Origin: Halorubrum cibi
Lineage (GTDB): Archaea; Halobacteriota; Halobacteria; Halobacteriales; Haloferacaceae
DNA: 64,000 nt
Direction: 5' to 3'
Assembly: GCF_900182635.1 (NCBI RefSeq)
Contig: NZ_FXTD01000007.1
Coordinates: 124,001 to 188,000 of the forward strand
The notes beneath the pieces are model-generated. The model did not search any database and was not told the origin of the DNA. It saw nothing but the letters and a program-made list of their open reading frames with translations. The position numbers and the translations under genes are program-made. How positions within the stretch are numbered: the stretch's first letter is position 1; each line of letters starts with the position of its first letter. Shown here piece by piece: positions 52,529-62,208 of the stretch.

Positions 52529-55452
52529 GTCAAATCGTGAAACCAGACGAATCAGACTCGGCACGTTGTCCACACTTCGACGAAGTCGATGAAGAGACGC
52601 TTCGTCGATTGTTCAGTAAGGTCGCTGCAGTTCGTTCTGAGGATTACGACCTCTTCCAATTCACGCACCGGCCCATGGAAGTCTTCCGCGGTACAGCCGC
52701 GGGAGGTGAAACGTGGGGCGAGGATCGCATCTATCAAGAATTCTCTGAAAATCGGGTCGGGAATTTTGCCGTCGTCATCGAAGGAGAAGTCGGTACCGGT
52801 AAATCGGAACTCTGTGCGTACCTCTCTCACCAGCTCCGACTTGACGGTCGTCCCATGCTTCACATCGACAAAGACGACGATCTGATGTCGATCCTTTCCG
52901 AGCGGATTCCGGAGTTCTACCAGGAGCAGTTCGGTGAAGAGCTCTCGGGAGCGTCTGAGTTCAAGCGCCTACGTGACGACATCGTCGATATCCCGCAGAC
53001 CGTAGCAGACAATGCCACCTCGGGAGCGACGCTCACACTGCGCAGGCAGGGGTACGACGTTGCTCCCGACGGTGAGCAGACCGACAAGATACGTGATTAC
53101 ATCGCCGAGAAACTGAATCGTCTCGTTGAGCGGGGCGAGTATGCTCAGAAGATTCAGTTCATCGGAGAAAACGAATACAGACAGCGTGATGAACTGAAAA
53201 TTTTCAACGAGGATATTGGCGTTTCAGAAGCCGTCAAAGCGTTCAACAACGCTCTCTGGCAGGTAATCAGGGAGAACTACGACACCTCTTCGCTTGGAGA
53301 CGTACTTGACCAAGTCGGACAACAGTTCGAGGATACTCGGCCAGTCATCGTCTTCGAGGACTTCTCTATCGCCGCGATGGAAGCAGAGCGACTCCGAAAG
53401 TACATGGAGCGCGACAAGTCCGCGGACAATTGGGACTTTATTGTTGCGGGAACCCGTGACTCTACAGAGGTTTTACACACTCGGACGGCGGAGGATCGCT
53501 TCGAGTTCTTCCAGACAAATGAACAGGATTCGAATACGGTGCTATTCCTGAACGAGGATTCCGCAGTCGACTTTGTGCGCCCGTATCTCGGATATATCAA
53601 ATCACACGACGGTAGCGTTCAATACGACCGGGACACCGACGATGGAACGTTCAATCTCAAAGAAGCCCCAGAGGGGTCAATCTGCGCCGATTGTGGCTTC
53701 TGTGAGGAATCGTTCCGTGATTTATTCCCATTCAACCAGACGTTCCTTCGACGGATCTATGCCGGTTTCGACGAGAGCCAGCAGTCCCCGCGTGAATTTA
53801 TTATGACAATCTTCGAGGTGCTACAGGATTACCACGAAGGATTTATCCAAGCTCCGTCGTCCGCAGATGTCCTTCGGTCATTCAAAAACAGCGTCTCGGT
53901 CGCGGACGCGGTTTATGAAGACGCTGAGGAGTACGCTGACCTCGCCAAATGGTACGGGCGTGAGCGTGGAGACCACATCGTTGTCAGCCGAAAGTTTATC
54001 GACGCGTTTGGTTTCAAGACGTCTGACTTACCTAGCGAGATAATAGTTGATGATTATGATGTCGAAATTGCATCGACCGGTAATACACCAGAAACGGAGG
54101 CCTGTCCGAATTGTGGGGCTGAAGCATGGATTAATAACTCTGATGAGACTCGTACCTGTTCGAAGTGCGGATATAGTACAGGGGGTACCATGGGTCCATC
54201 GCCGACCGAACAGGAAATAGAGAGACAAAAAGGACAGATCGATTCGTGGATAGAGGACCCAGAGAGATACATCGAAACGGACGAATTCATCAAACGTGCT
54301 CTCCGCGACCTCTTGGAAGAGATCACTGACGACTTCCGTCTGATCGAGGGTACCTCACTGCGCTACATGCTTAGTAGTCAGAAGTCACCATTCGTTTATC
54401 CGGATTCGAATCACGCACCGGATCCTGACCAGATCATTCTTGAGCGGGATGATTTTCGTCGTTCAGATCTTCGTCGGCTCGTCGAGTTCGGGGTACGTCG
54501 AGACATGGATCCGAGATCAGCCGACTATTCGGCACAGTTGGAAGCCGCCGGTACCCAACTTACCGGATACGCTGAAGAGTGGCGTGACAAAATCATCGAA
54601 ACACAACTGAACAGCGACAGCGTGTTCTACAAGCGGCACGCTCGTTACGATTTCACTGACTTCCTTCTCGCAACGTATTCGACGCTAACACTTCTCGATG
54701 ATCCGTGGCACGAAGTGACTGCCGAGCGGCTGAACGAGCGGTACCAATCTGATGACGAGCTCACGGTTGACCGGCAACTGCTCTCGGGACTTGAGGAAGT
54801 ACTTGGACATGAGGAGATTAAGACAGTCAAGAAAGCGATGGAGGACGCAAAGTACGTTGAAGATGTGCTTGGCTCGTTGCTAGGCGTTTCCGCCAGCACT
54901 CTCGACGTACCGGAGGTCCGTGACCGGTTGGAACAAAACCCGCCTTTCGAAGTTCTGGGGATGCTCGGTCGCCAATACATCGGAAATATCGAATCACGTG
55001 TCCGATTCGAATCAGGTCATAACGTACGTGACCTTGCCGACAAGATGTACGATGTCAGGAAGGCGCTCAACGACACAACGGATCACGGCTATCAGCGCGA
55101 GGCCGTTGAATACGTATCAGAGATGTTGTCGGATACGGACATACAATCCGTTAGTGATCGGTACAAGAAACTGAAGACGTACGATGCGGTTGATCCAGAT
55201 CTCACGGAACAGCTCGGGCAGGTGTGTAATCACACTCAATCAGAGTTGGATGATGCCGTGAGTGCAGCTGAGCTTGCCAATAGGCTGTATGGTGGAAAGC
55301 CATTCGCTAGAACTACGGCAACTCTGGCTAGTCTGAAACTTGACAACGATGTAGTGGTGATGAATTTTAGAGAAGTCCCGCTAACAGGGACTAGTGGCAC
55401 CGATAAGCTCGGAGAGGAGTTCACGGAGGTGAGTATTCACTATGTCGACTGA
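52525..55452 (+). CDS. Large AAA-type ATPase with zinc ribbon (DpdH-like by position and size)
   Basis: This is a 975-aa protein. Walker A GEVGTGKS is at residues 87-94 and a Walker B-like PVIVFEDFSIAAME near 270. A Cys cluster CADCGFCEES lies near residue 390, and a zinc ribbon CPNCGAEAW...CSKCGYS near 530-555. The C-terminal ~400 residues are helical. The ATPase would couple to the helicase and nuclease-like parts of the locus. Bacterial Dpd clusters encode a similar-sized ATPase, DpdH, after DpdG. The start overlaps the previous stop (ATGA) and the stop overlaps the next start by 11 bp. Confidence 0.7.
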   Translation: MSQIVKPDESDSARCPHFDEVDEETLRRLFSKVAAVRSEDYDLFQFTHRPMEVFRGTAAGGETWGEDRIYQEFSENRVGNFAVVIEGEVGTGKSELCAYLSHQLRLDGRPMLHIDKDDDLMSILSERIPEFYQEQFGEELSGASEFKRLRDDIVDIPQTVADNATSGATLTLRRQGYDVAPDGEQTDKIRDYIAEKLNRLVERGEYAQKIQFIGENEYRQRDELKIFNEDIGVSEAVKAFNNALWQVIRENYDTSSLGDVLDQVGQQFEDTRPVIVFEDFSIAAMEAERLRKYMERDKSADNWDFIVAGTRDSTEVLHTRTAEDRFEFFQTNEQDSNTVLFLNEDSAVDFVRPYLGYIKSHDGSVQYDRDTDDGTFNLKEAPEGSICADCGFCEESFRDLFPFNQTFLRRIYAGFDESQQSPREFIMTIFEVLQDYHEGFIQAPSSADVLRSFKNSVSVADAVYEDAEEYADLAKWYGRERGDHIVVSRKFIDAFGFKTSDLPSEIIVDDYDVEIASTGNTPETEACPNCGAEAWINNSDETRTCSKCGYSTGGTMGPSPTEQEIERQKGQIDSWIEDPERYIETDEFIKRALRDLLEEITDDFRLIEGTSLRYMLSSQKSPFVYPDSNHAPDPDQIILERDDFRRSDLRRLVEFGVRRDMDPRSADYSAQLEAAGTQLTGYAEEWRDKIIETQLNSDSVFYKRHARYDFTDFLLATYSTLTLLDDPWHEVTAERLNERYQSDDELTVDRQLLSGLEEVLGHEEIKTVKKAMEDAKYVEDVLGSLLGVSASTLDVPEVRDRLEQNPPFEVLGMLGRQYIGNIESRVRFESGHNVRDLADKMYDVRKALNDTTDHGYQREAVEYVSEMLSDTDIQSVSDRYKKLKTYDAVDPDLTEQLGQVCNHTQSELDDAVSAAELANRLYGGKPFARTTATLASLKLDNDVVVMNFREVPLTGTSGTDKLGEEFTEVSIHYVD

Positions 55453-56143
55453 ACAATCTGAAAATTTGCCCGACAAAAGTTTCGAGGAAAGCATCGAAGA
55501 GATCTACCAACAGTATCGTCACCGACAGCTTGCTTCCCGATTGGAGGATATCGCCGAAACAATGGAGGAAACGATACTCCAACGGATCCTGGCTGAAGAG
55601 TTCCTTCAGACTAATCTCGAAATCGACGAAGATGCCAAACAAGCCGTTGCCGAAGCACGAGAGTTGTTGGAAAAAGACGATTTCGAGGCACTCGGTGACC
55701 GCATCGATGCGCTCAGATCGAAGGTTGAAGACCAGAAACGCCGGGTGAGTAACGAGATTCACGAGATTCGAATCGGAATGCAGAGTCGCGTGAACGGAAT
55801 GAGGCGACTCAACGAGCGTGTCGAACGTGTGAGCGAAGTCAGACTCGAAGCGGTCCACGAACTCCTCTCCGATTGGGATTGGAAAGGACAAGTCTACCGA
55901 GACGATGAGTGGAGCTTTGAAAGACTCAAGCAGCGGGCTGCAGACTACGGAAAGGACATGCGGGAGTACTTCGAAGAGTGCCGCGAAGAGATATTCGGCC
56001 CGTACGTTGGGACGCCGTTAGAACCGATCGTTGAGGGATTGCTATCCGATAAACAACTCTTTCTCGACGAGCTTACCGACAAGCAAATCGACTTGTTGCG
56101 CGATTCCGACCTCGAAGATTACGTGGAGCTCTCGTTGTCGTAG
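55442..56143 (+). CDS. Coiled-coil protein, last gene of the operon (DpdI-like by position)
   Basis: This is a 233-aa protein, mostly helical and charged, with probable coiled coil between residues ~30 and 150 (QQYRHRQLASRLEDIAETME, ALRSKVEDQKRRVSNEIHEI). It has no enzymatic motif. It overlaps the ATPase gene by 11 bp, so the two products are probably made in fixed ratio. The order G-H-I of bacterial clusters suggests DpdI, which is itself uncharacterised. Confidence 0.6.
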   Translation: MSTEQSENLPDKSFEESIEEIYQQYRHRQLASRLEDIAETMEETILQRILAEEFLQTNLEIDEDAKQAVAEARELLEKDDFEALGDRIDALRSKVEDQKRRVSNEIHEIRIGMQSRVNGMRRLNERVERVSEVRLEAVHELLSDWDWKGQVYRDDEWSFERLKQRAADYGKDMREYFEECREEIFGPYVGTPLEPIVEGLLSDKQLFLDELTDKQIDLLRDSDLEDYVELSLS

Positions 56144-56162
56144 GCATCAAGCGGCTATTCCG

Positions 56163-58676
56163 CTACCCGAGTTCTGCTTTGATACGCAAAGCCGTTCCGT
56201 CGTCAAGTCCCGAGACGGAACGGAGGTCATCGAGCGAGGCATTTTCTAGATCCGCAGTCGTCATATACCCGGATTCCATGAGAGCCTCCGCGTCGGCTTT
56301 CGTCGCACCTCCCACTCCAATAAGCTGATCAATGTCGTGCGCTTTCTCTGACTCACCACTTACACACTCGTCTTCTTCATCTTCCTCAAGCGGCCGCTGA
56401 ACACCAGATCCCTCAATGGGAACGATTGTGAGGTCTTTCGTACTACTCAATTGATGAGCGTATCCGTGATCGGTTTCCCATCGCTTGAGTCTGACCTCAT
56501 TTAACCGGAGTTTATCCCCAATCTGAAAATCAATCTCAATGTCGTGCTTGTTCCAGATCGTGAAGTCGATTCGCTTCCCGTTCGATAGCTTGATGTCGAC
56601 GATTGAATCGCGCTTCCCAGATGAAATATCTCGAATTTTCATCACTTCTGCAACTACGTTAGAGAGACGTCCTTCTGGTACTTCACCGAGGTCGTCCGAG
56701 ACTGTGTCCGACTCTTCGACGCCCCATTCGAAGTCATCTCCTTCGGTTAGCTCACTGTCAGAGTCCTGTTTGCCATCCTCTGTGGCCGAACCCTGAGGAA
56801 TATTTTCTGTGTAAGTATTATCTCGTTGCTCTCTCTTACTGGGTGTGTCGTCCTTAGTGGTCTCTGATGTCGTCCTATCTTCGGGTTCAGGAGTGCGTGT
56901 TTGATTTTCGTTAGTGGCGACTCGATTCTGTTGCCAGTGATATCGAGCTTCAATGTGATTGGCACCGAAGTCCGTCAGCTCGTATCGATTGCTCCGTTCG
57001 TCCTGTGCCGACTTCTCAAGGAAGCCTGCTTCCACGAGCGTGTCCAGGTTGGGATAAAGACGACCATGGTGAATCGTTCCGTCGTAGTACTCCTCTAGTT
57101 CCCGTTTAATTTCGAGTCCTTTCGGTGCTTCCAATCCATTGATCACGACCAACAAATCACGTCGAAAACCGCTGAGTTCGGCGAATGCCTCAGAGGACAC
57201 CTCCGAATCCCGCTGATCGGCCGTCAAATCTCCGTCTTCTGGCTGTTCCGACGCCGTATCCTTCGCAGGAGAATCTGTATCTGAATCGTCATCGTATTCC
57301 GCAGATTGACCTCTGTCGTGATCTGACTCTACCGCACCGTGTTCCTCCTTTGCAGCATCAACGGCAGCATCCCAGTTTTTGAAATACTGGTAGACGGGAG
57401 AGGCGGACATTTCACCCAAATCGTTCATATCCGATGTACTAGGTCGACCGTCCACCTTCTCGATTAAGCCAACGAGGGCATCGACGACTTCCTGTCTCGA
57501 GTACGTTTGTTGATTTGGTTGGGCTGATGAACTCTCGTTCGTCCGATCAAACGACGCTTGATCCACGGCAGTCGACCACGACCCGAACGCCGTCTCATAA
57601 TCTTCAGGACTGTACTTCCCGTCAGTTCGCATTCTCCCTCGAGTTACCTTCCGGGAGAAGCGCTCATTTAGCGCGAGGAGTTCGTCCAATAGCTCTGTAC
57701 GCTCCGGTGATCCATTGCTTGTATCTGAAGTCTCAGTCGAATCGGTACCCTCAGAGCGAGACTTCTCATCCGAGTGACTGTCAGAATTATCAGCACTTTT
57801 GAGGGTAATATCGATAACGGCACCATCAGCCAAGGTTACCTCTTCCTGTATTGTTTGATACTCAGAGTGGTTGACCTCCATCTTGACCGATTCGGAGGCT
57901 TCGGAAACAGAGATACTACACCGCCCAGTTTGCGAAGTTCGTCCGTCAACTGAGAGTGTTGTACCAGTGACTTTGACCCTTGCGTCGGAGACTGGTTCTC
58001 CATCGATATTAGAAACGAGTATCTCAACGGTTACAGACATATTTGAGTTTGAATTCGACGAATTCCCCTTGGAATCCCTATTACGGCCGGACTGGTTTAG
58101 TACATTAGCAGATTGTTCGGATCTGTTGGGAGGCTTGTTTGCGTCGTTTTCTGTAACTTCTTTGTTTGTTCGCTCTACTTGCTCATCACCAGATGATTCA
58201 TTCGATTTCTTTGCCTTCTTTGCTGAGATCTCAGAGATGTGTTTTGAAGCCTCGTTTAAACTCCCACCTTTCTGTGTGTACATATCGTACGTCTCATCGT
58301 CTGTTTGGACAATAATTCGGTCTTTTAGAACGCCCTGAGATATCTCGACATCTCGAATATCCTCGAACCGGACGGAGAACGTTTCATCACCGCTTCCTTG
58401 ACCGACGACATAGAGGAGACGCTCGTCAGTTACGAGGAGGACTGTCCGATAGCTCGAATGAGGGCTTATTGTCTCATCGGAGTCCTCATTACCGACTGTA
58501 ACTCCTTTAGTGAGATTCTGAAGGGCATAGTCCACACGCTCACCGTCGTGAAGTCGATTAATAAGCGAATTATCGTTGAAATACCCCGCAGATAGTATTC
58601 CGCCACTACCCGTCCCTTCTAGTAGTGACTGGTCGACGTTACCTTTCGATTGCTTCGAGATTCTGTCTGCGTCCAT
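56163..58676 (-). CDS. Multidomain protein: PH-like, Ig-like, PadR, OB-fold and helix-hairpin-helix
   Basis: This protein has about 837 residues from the ATG at 58676. Domains in order: a PH-like domain (TVLLVTDERLLYVVGQGSG, RFEDIRDVEISQGVL); an acidic linker; an Ig/carboxypeptidase-regulatory-like beta domain (GEPVSDARVKVTGTTLSVDG); two HNR-like helical repeats (YETAFGSWSTAVDQA, YQYFKNWDAAVDAAKEE); a PadR winged helix (SGFRRDLLVVINGLEAPKGL, IHHGRLYPNLDTLVEAGFLE); an OB-fold (RDSIVDIKLSNGKRIDFTIW); and a C-terminal helix-hairpin-helix pair (IGVGGATKADAEALMESGYM). All are scaffold or DNA-binding folds, so it may recognise DNA for the locus. It converges with the helicase operon and diverges from the dpdA operon. 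Confidence 0.75.
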   Translation of the reverse strand: MDADRISKQSKGNVDQSLLEGTGSGGILSAGYFNDNSLINRLHDGERVDYALQNLTKGVTVGNEDSDETISPHSSYRTVLLVTDERLLYVVGQGSGDETFSVRFEDIRDVEISQGVLKDRIIVQTDDETYDMYTQKGGSLNEASKHISEISAKKAKKSNESSGDEQVERTNKEVTENDANKPPNRSEQSANVLNQSGRNRDSKGNSSNSNSNMSVTVEILVSNIDGEPVSDARVKVTGTTLSVDGRTSQTGRCSISVSEASESVKMEVNHSEYQTIQEEVTLADGAVIDITLKSADNSDSHSDEKSRSEGTDSTETSDTSNGSPERTELLDELLALNERFSRKVTRGRMRTDGKYSPEDYETAFGSWSTAVDQASFDRTNESSSAQPNQQTYSRQEVVDALVGLIEKVDGRPSTSDMNDLGEMSASPVYQYFKNWDAAVDAAKEEHGAVESDHDRGQSAEYDDDSDTDSPAKDTASEQPEDGDLTADQRDSEVSSEAFAELSGFRRDLLVVINGLEAPKGLEIKRELEEYYDGTIHHGRLYPNLDTLVEAGFLEKSAQDERSNRYELTDFGANHIEARYHWQQNRVATNENQTRTPEPEDRTTSETTKDDTPSKREQRDNTYTENIPQGSATEDGKQDSDSELTEGDDFEWGVEESDTVSDDLGEVPEGRLSNVVAEVMKIRDISSGKRDSIVDIKLSNGKRIDFTIWNKHDIEIDFQIGDKLRLNEVRLKRWETDHGYAHQLSSTKDLTIVPIEGSGVQRPLEEDEEDECVSGESEKAHDIDQLIGVGGATKADAEALMESGYMTTADLENASLDDLRSVSGLDDGTALRIKAELG

Positions 58677-58887
58677 TTGGTTACTGATATTACCGCGACA
58701 TGCCCTTCGCTTCCGTATTATGGTAGAATAGTTCACGAGTTCTTGAAAGCATAACGGTAGAGGTTGTGACACGTAATTGCCGATAGTATATAATAAATTT
58801 CTGAAACATAGGGTTTTCGACGGAAATAGATGATTTAGTTATCCCTAGGGGACACACTTTTGACTGGTCGGGATCGATACGGATGCA

Positions 58888-59346
58888 ATGCCCACGCTCC
58901 TCGTTCAGTCCTGTTCGGCTACCAAAAATGATGTGACTAAACCTACCCGAGCTATCGAAGTGTATGATGGCTATTTTTTTAGAATTATCAAAAAAGCAAT
59001 AAGAGAGGGCGCGTTTCGCTCAGATATAGAACTTCGAATACTCTCTGCGGAGCACGGAATACTCCACGCTGACGATGAAATCACCAACTATGACCGTCGT
59101 ATGACGCCCTCTCGGGCTAGCGAATTACGCGATTACGTTACAGAAGACCTACGTCACTGTATCTCAAATGGTGATTATGAGACTGTCATCATGAACATGG
59201 GGTCTGTCTACACTCAAGCTGTTGGCGATATTTCCAACGATAATAATGTCGATATAACCTATGTCAAGGGTGATGGGATCGGAACAAAAGGTCGGAAGTT
59301 GAAACAAGTGGTACGTAATGATATGAGCAGCGAGGTGACTGCTTGA
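58888..59346 (+). CDS. DUF6884 (YaaA-like fold) protein, first gene of the dpdA operon
   Basis: This is a 152-aa protein starting MPTLLVQSCSATK. The pattern VQSCSATKND...AIEVYDGYFFRIIKKA...RILSAEHGILHADD...YDRRMTP is that of DUF6884, a family with a YaaA-like fold. Bacterial DpdC, which turns preQ0 in DNA into the amide form, belongs to the related DUF328/YaaA group. Taking over that step here is an inference. Its stop shares one base with the dpdA start. Confidence 0.75.
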   Translation: MPTLLVQSCSATKNDVTKPTRAIEVYDGYFFRIIKKAIREGAFRSDIELRILSAEHGILHADDEITNYDRRMTPSRASELRDYVTEDLRHCISNGDYETVIMNMGSVYTQAVGDISNDNNVDITYVKGDGIGTKGRKLKQVVRNDMSSEVTA

Positions 59347-60584
59347 TGGAATCTCGGTCAGAGCAGTTCAGAAACGACATCTTTGAGATCTCTGCTGAGG
59401 CGGGTGACGCTCGAAGTGGAGTTTTACAGATCGGCGACACGAAACTATCGACTCCGAACCTTCTCCCAGTTGTTAACTTCTATGCCGGGGGAACAGACGC
59501 AAGTCTGTATGGTGGCGGTATCCACCGAACTATCAAGGAGTTCATGAACGGAGATGAAGTCGTAAACGGTGGTGATTACAGCCGATATTTCGATGGTGTA
59601 ATGACATCTGTTGCGTCGCTTACGGACTACGGCATCTCGAGAGAGCGTTACGAAGACTACATTTCTGCCCCGATCAGGGAACGCGATGTGTTCGATTTTG
59701 ACGGCACTCTCTTTCTTGACTCAGGTGGATTCAAATTCCTCGGGGATCGGACACTCGATGGTAGCGATTTTGAGGTCGAGGTCGATCAGAAGGCAATCGT
59801 TGAGATACAGAGACGGCTCGGGGGAGACGTCCTTGTAAACCTCGATCATCCTATTGCCCCGGACGATGACTACCCGACTCGCGTTGAGAAAGCGCGACTG
59901 ACTGCGGAAAACGTCGACGAGTTTCTCGACTTAACCAGCCGAGACGACACACGATATCTGACACTCCACGGGTACAATTACTCAATGCTCGATACGTTTC
60001 TCACAGAAGTTGAGAAAGTCATCGGCCGGGACCGTGTCCATCGTGAATTCGACGGGGTCGCTTTGGGGAGTCTCGTTCCACTCAAAGACAATAAGGGTAA
60101 ACTGATCACCGCAGTCAGCGATTGTCGTGAGGTTTTGAGGGACTGGGGATTCGAGGAGCTGCCTCTCCATGTCCTCGGCATCTCGTCAAGTGCGATCCCT
60201 CTCTTGGCCGCAGTTGGTGCAGACACGTTCGATTCATCATCGTACATTCACTCGGCGATTAACGGGAAATACGATACGTCGCTGTACAATTCGGAGCCCG
60301 TAGATGATGTCGATTTTACTGAATGTGACTGCCAGGTCTGTAGTGATGATATGTTAGTGAGGCGTATGAAGGGAGATGCGGAGTATCAGAAAGACAAGCT
60401 TGGCGCTGTTGCGATGCACAACCTAATCATTCAAAAAGAGGAGATAAAGAGAATCCAATCCGCGATTCAAAGTCCAGGAGATGACGCGTTGATTTCGTAT
60501 ATCGAACAGTCACTCGGACGAGAGAAGTCGATGCAACAGCACGCACATCGCGTTGTGAACGAATCACTTGGAGGATACTTCTGA
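59346..60584 (+). CDS. dpdA: DpdA-like DNA-guanine transglycosylase
   Basis: This is a 412-aa TGT-fold protein from the ATG at 59346. A TTG one codon earlier is less likely. TGT marks: SGVLQIGDTKLSTPNLLPVV near the N-terminus, FLDSGGFK with D125 as the probable general acid/base, GVALGSLVPL near 240, and ADTFDSSSY with D296 in the nucleophile position. The zinc site is CDCQVC (C327, C329, C332) plus H358. Unlike tRNA enzymes it has no PUA domain and has an insertion FYAGGTDASLYGGG after the first motif, as in DpdA. The reaction would be replacement of guanine in DNA by preQ0. It is coupled to the DUF6884 gene before it and to the GHKL gene after it. Confidence 0.85.
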   Translation: MESRSEQFRNDIFEISAEAGDARSGVLQIGDTKLSTPNLLPVVNFYAGGTDASLYGGGIHRTIKEFMNGDEVVNGGDYSRYFDGVMTSVASLTDYGISRERYEDYISAPIRERDVFDFDGTLFLDSGGFKFLGDRTLDGSDFEVEVDQKAIVEIQRRLGGDVLVNLDHPIAPDDDYPTRVEKARLTAENVDEFLDLTSRDDTRYLTLHGYNYSMLDTFLTEVEKVIGRDRVHREFDGVALGSLVPLKDNKGKLITAVSDCREVLRDWGFEELPLHVLGISSSAIPLLAAVGADTFDSSSYIHSAINGKYDTSLYNSEPVDDVDFTECDCQVCSDDMLVRRMKGDAEYQKDKLGAVAMHNLIIQKEEIKRIQSAIQSPGDDALISYIEQSLGREKSMQQHAHRVVNESLGGYF

Positions 60585-62135
60585 ATGTCAACAACCAAAA
60601 TACCGCAAGTCAACGAAGTAAACGAATTTTTAGAGATCGCTAGCGATTTCGAGGATCCGCTTGAGGTGATCCGTGAATCGCTGTCGAACAGTTATGATGC
60701 CGGTGCGACCGAAGTCGAGATCACTATTCGAGATCGACCAATTGGATCTGAAATTGTTATCGAAGACGACGGCGAGGGGATGGACCACGCAGATCTCGAG
60801 TCGTTCTTCGATCTCGGCAATTCCACGAAGCGCGGCCGTCAAAACGGATCGATCGGCTACAAAGGTCACGGAACGAAGATTTTCTACAAGAGCGAAGAAG
60901 TCCTCGTCAATACCACGAAGAACGGGCTCAACTTACGCGCACAGATGGAGCAACCGTGGGAAAAGCTCAATAACCGAACTATGCCTGAGTATGTGCTGAA
61001 CGAGGAGGCAGTCAAAGAGGGCAACTCCGGGACGCACATTCGTATTACCGGATTCAAATCCGGTCATGGGTTTTCGCCGACATCACTCACCTACAATAAG
61101 ATAGAACACTACCTGAAGTGGAAGACGCTCGCCGGATCTACAGGCCACTTCTTTACAGATGATTTCCGAGAAATGGAGATAACGGTCATCCTCGGCGACG
61201 AAATCGATGACACACGAGATCGACTGGTAATGAACAACAAGCTTGAGTTCCCGACCGAGCAGCGAGAGCCCGGGGAGGGTCAGTTCTCGGAATCTCGGAT
61301 GTGTAAGCACTACCCACCCCGGGAACTCATCGTTGAGACTGAGAACGGAGATACAACAACCGTAGAAGTAGTTGGGATGGTGGGTGGCAAGGACGCTCGC
61401 AACGAGCTCCCTACTTACGGAAAGCACTCGGCACAGTTCGGCGTCTGGCTGGCAAAAGACCACATCAAGGTTGAGCGGGTCAACGACACGATCTCGCACG
61501 ACAACGAGTTCCTCCACTTCTTTTTCATCGCAAACTGCCAAGACCTCGAGTTGTCCGCGAACCGAGAAAAGATCCGAAACAAATCTAGCCCAGTGTATCA
61601 GGCCATCGTAGAGGAACTCAGCCACTACCTTTCGAAGATTGCGTCAGATCCGTGGTTCAAAGACTACTTGTCTCACCGTCGTAAGGCGAAACTCACTCGC
61701 CGCGCAGAGTCTCAGCAATCATCGATCGAAAAACGCGAACAACGGATTCACGAGCGGAATCGATTCACGCCATCGAACGACGCCGAAGTCGTTCTCGGGT
61801 TGGAGCGCTCGAACCGCTTTGGGGCTGAGCCAGAGATTACGGTTGAAGATTACGACCCGAGTGCAGAGGTCAACGCGTTAGTTCGTCAGGATACGAACCT
61901 CTATGCGAGCTCTATCCATCGCCGGCTCACGGATCACTTTGAGGCAGATAAGCCGCTTGAGAGCGTCGATAAAATCATTTGTTGGTCGTACGGCGACCGA
62001 GACGATTTGAGCGAGCTTGAGCGTTCAGGATATCATAGCGGAGAGATTTCGATTGATTTCGAAAACGACCGACTGATCTATAACAACGGTCGTCGGCATA
62101 ATATCCATATCGTCATGGTTCAAGACAGACTGTAG
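60585..62135 (+). CDS. GHKL (Hsp90/MORC-like) ATPase
   Basis: This is a 516-aa protein. The N-terminal ATP-binding site has the GHKL boxes: ESLSNSYDAGA (E31, N35, D38), DDGEGMDH (D61, G63, G65) and GYKGHGTK (91-98). A second domain (NCQDLELSANREKIRNKSSP) resembles the transducer part of MutL/Hsp90/MORC proteins, with a following charged helical region (SHRRKAKLTRRAESQQSSIE). It starts immediately after the dpdA stop and lies between two transglycosylase genes. GHKL ATPases act as ATP-driven clamps on DNA in MutL and MORC. A clamp or sensor role here is inferred. Confidence 0.8.
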   Translation: MSTTKIPQVNEVNEFLEIASDFEDPLEVIRESLSNSYDAGATEVEITIRDRPIGSEIVIEDDGEGMDHADLESFFDLGNSTKRGRQNGSIGYKGHGTKIFYKSEEVLVNTTKNGLNLRAQMEQPWEKLNNRTMPEYVLNEEAVKEGNSGTHIRITGFKSGHGFSPTSLTYNKIEHYLKWKTLAGSTGHFFTDDFREMEITVILGDEIDDTRDRLVMNNKLEFPTEQREPGEGQFSESRMCKHYPPRELIVETENGDTTTVEVVGMVGGKDARNELPTYGKHSAQFGVWLAKDHIKVERVNDTISHDNEFLHFFFIANCQDLELSANREKIRNKSSPVYQAIVEELSHYLSKIASDPWFKDYLSHRRKAKLTRRAESQQSSIEKREQRIHERNRFTPSNDAEVVLGLERSNRFGAEPEITVEDYDPSAEVNALVRQDTNLYASSIHRRLTDHFEADKPLESVDKIICWSYGDRDDLSELERSGYHSGEISIDFENDRLIYNNGRRHNIHIVMVQDRL

Positions 62136-62208
62136 CGGATCCGATTGAAGCTGGCTCACTGCGGAACGACCGAACTTATCACATCCCATCGTCAATGACG
62201 TGTAGAGA

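Noticed and set aside
59346-60584. Reading the TGT-fold proteins as ordinary archaeal tRNA-guanine transglycosylases
   Set aside because: They lack a recognisable PUA region, carry the FYAGG/FIGG-type insertion after the first motif, and lie in a defence-like locus. DpdA-type is more likely, though a phylogeny is needed.
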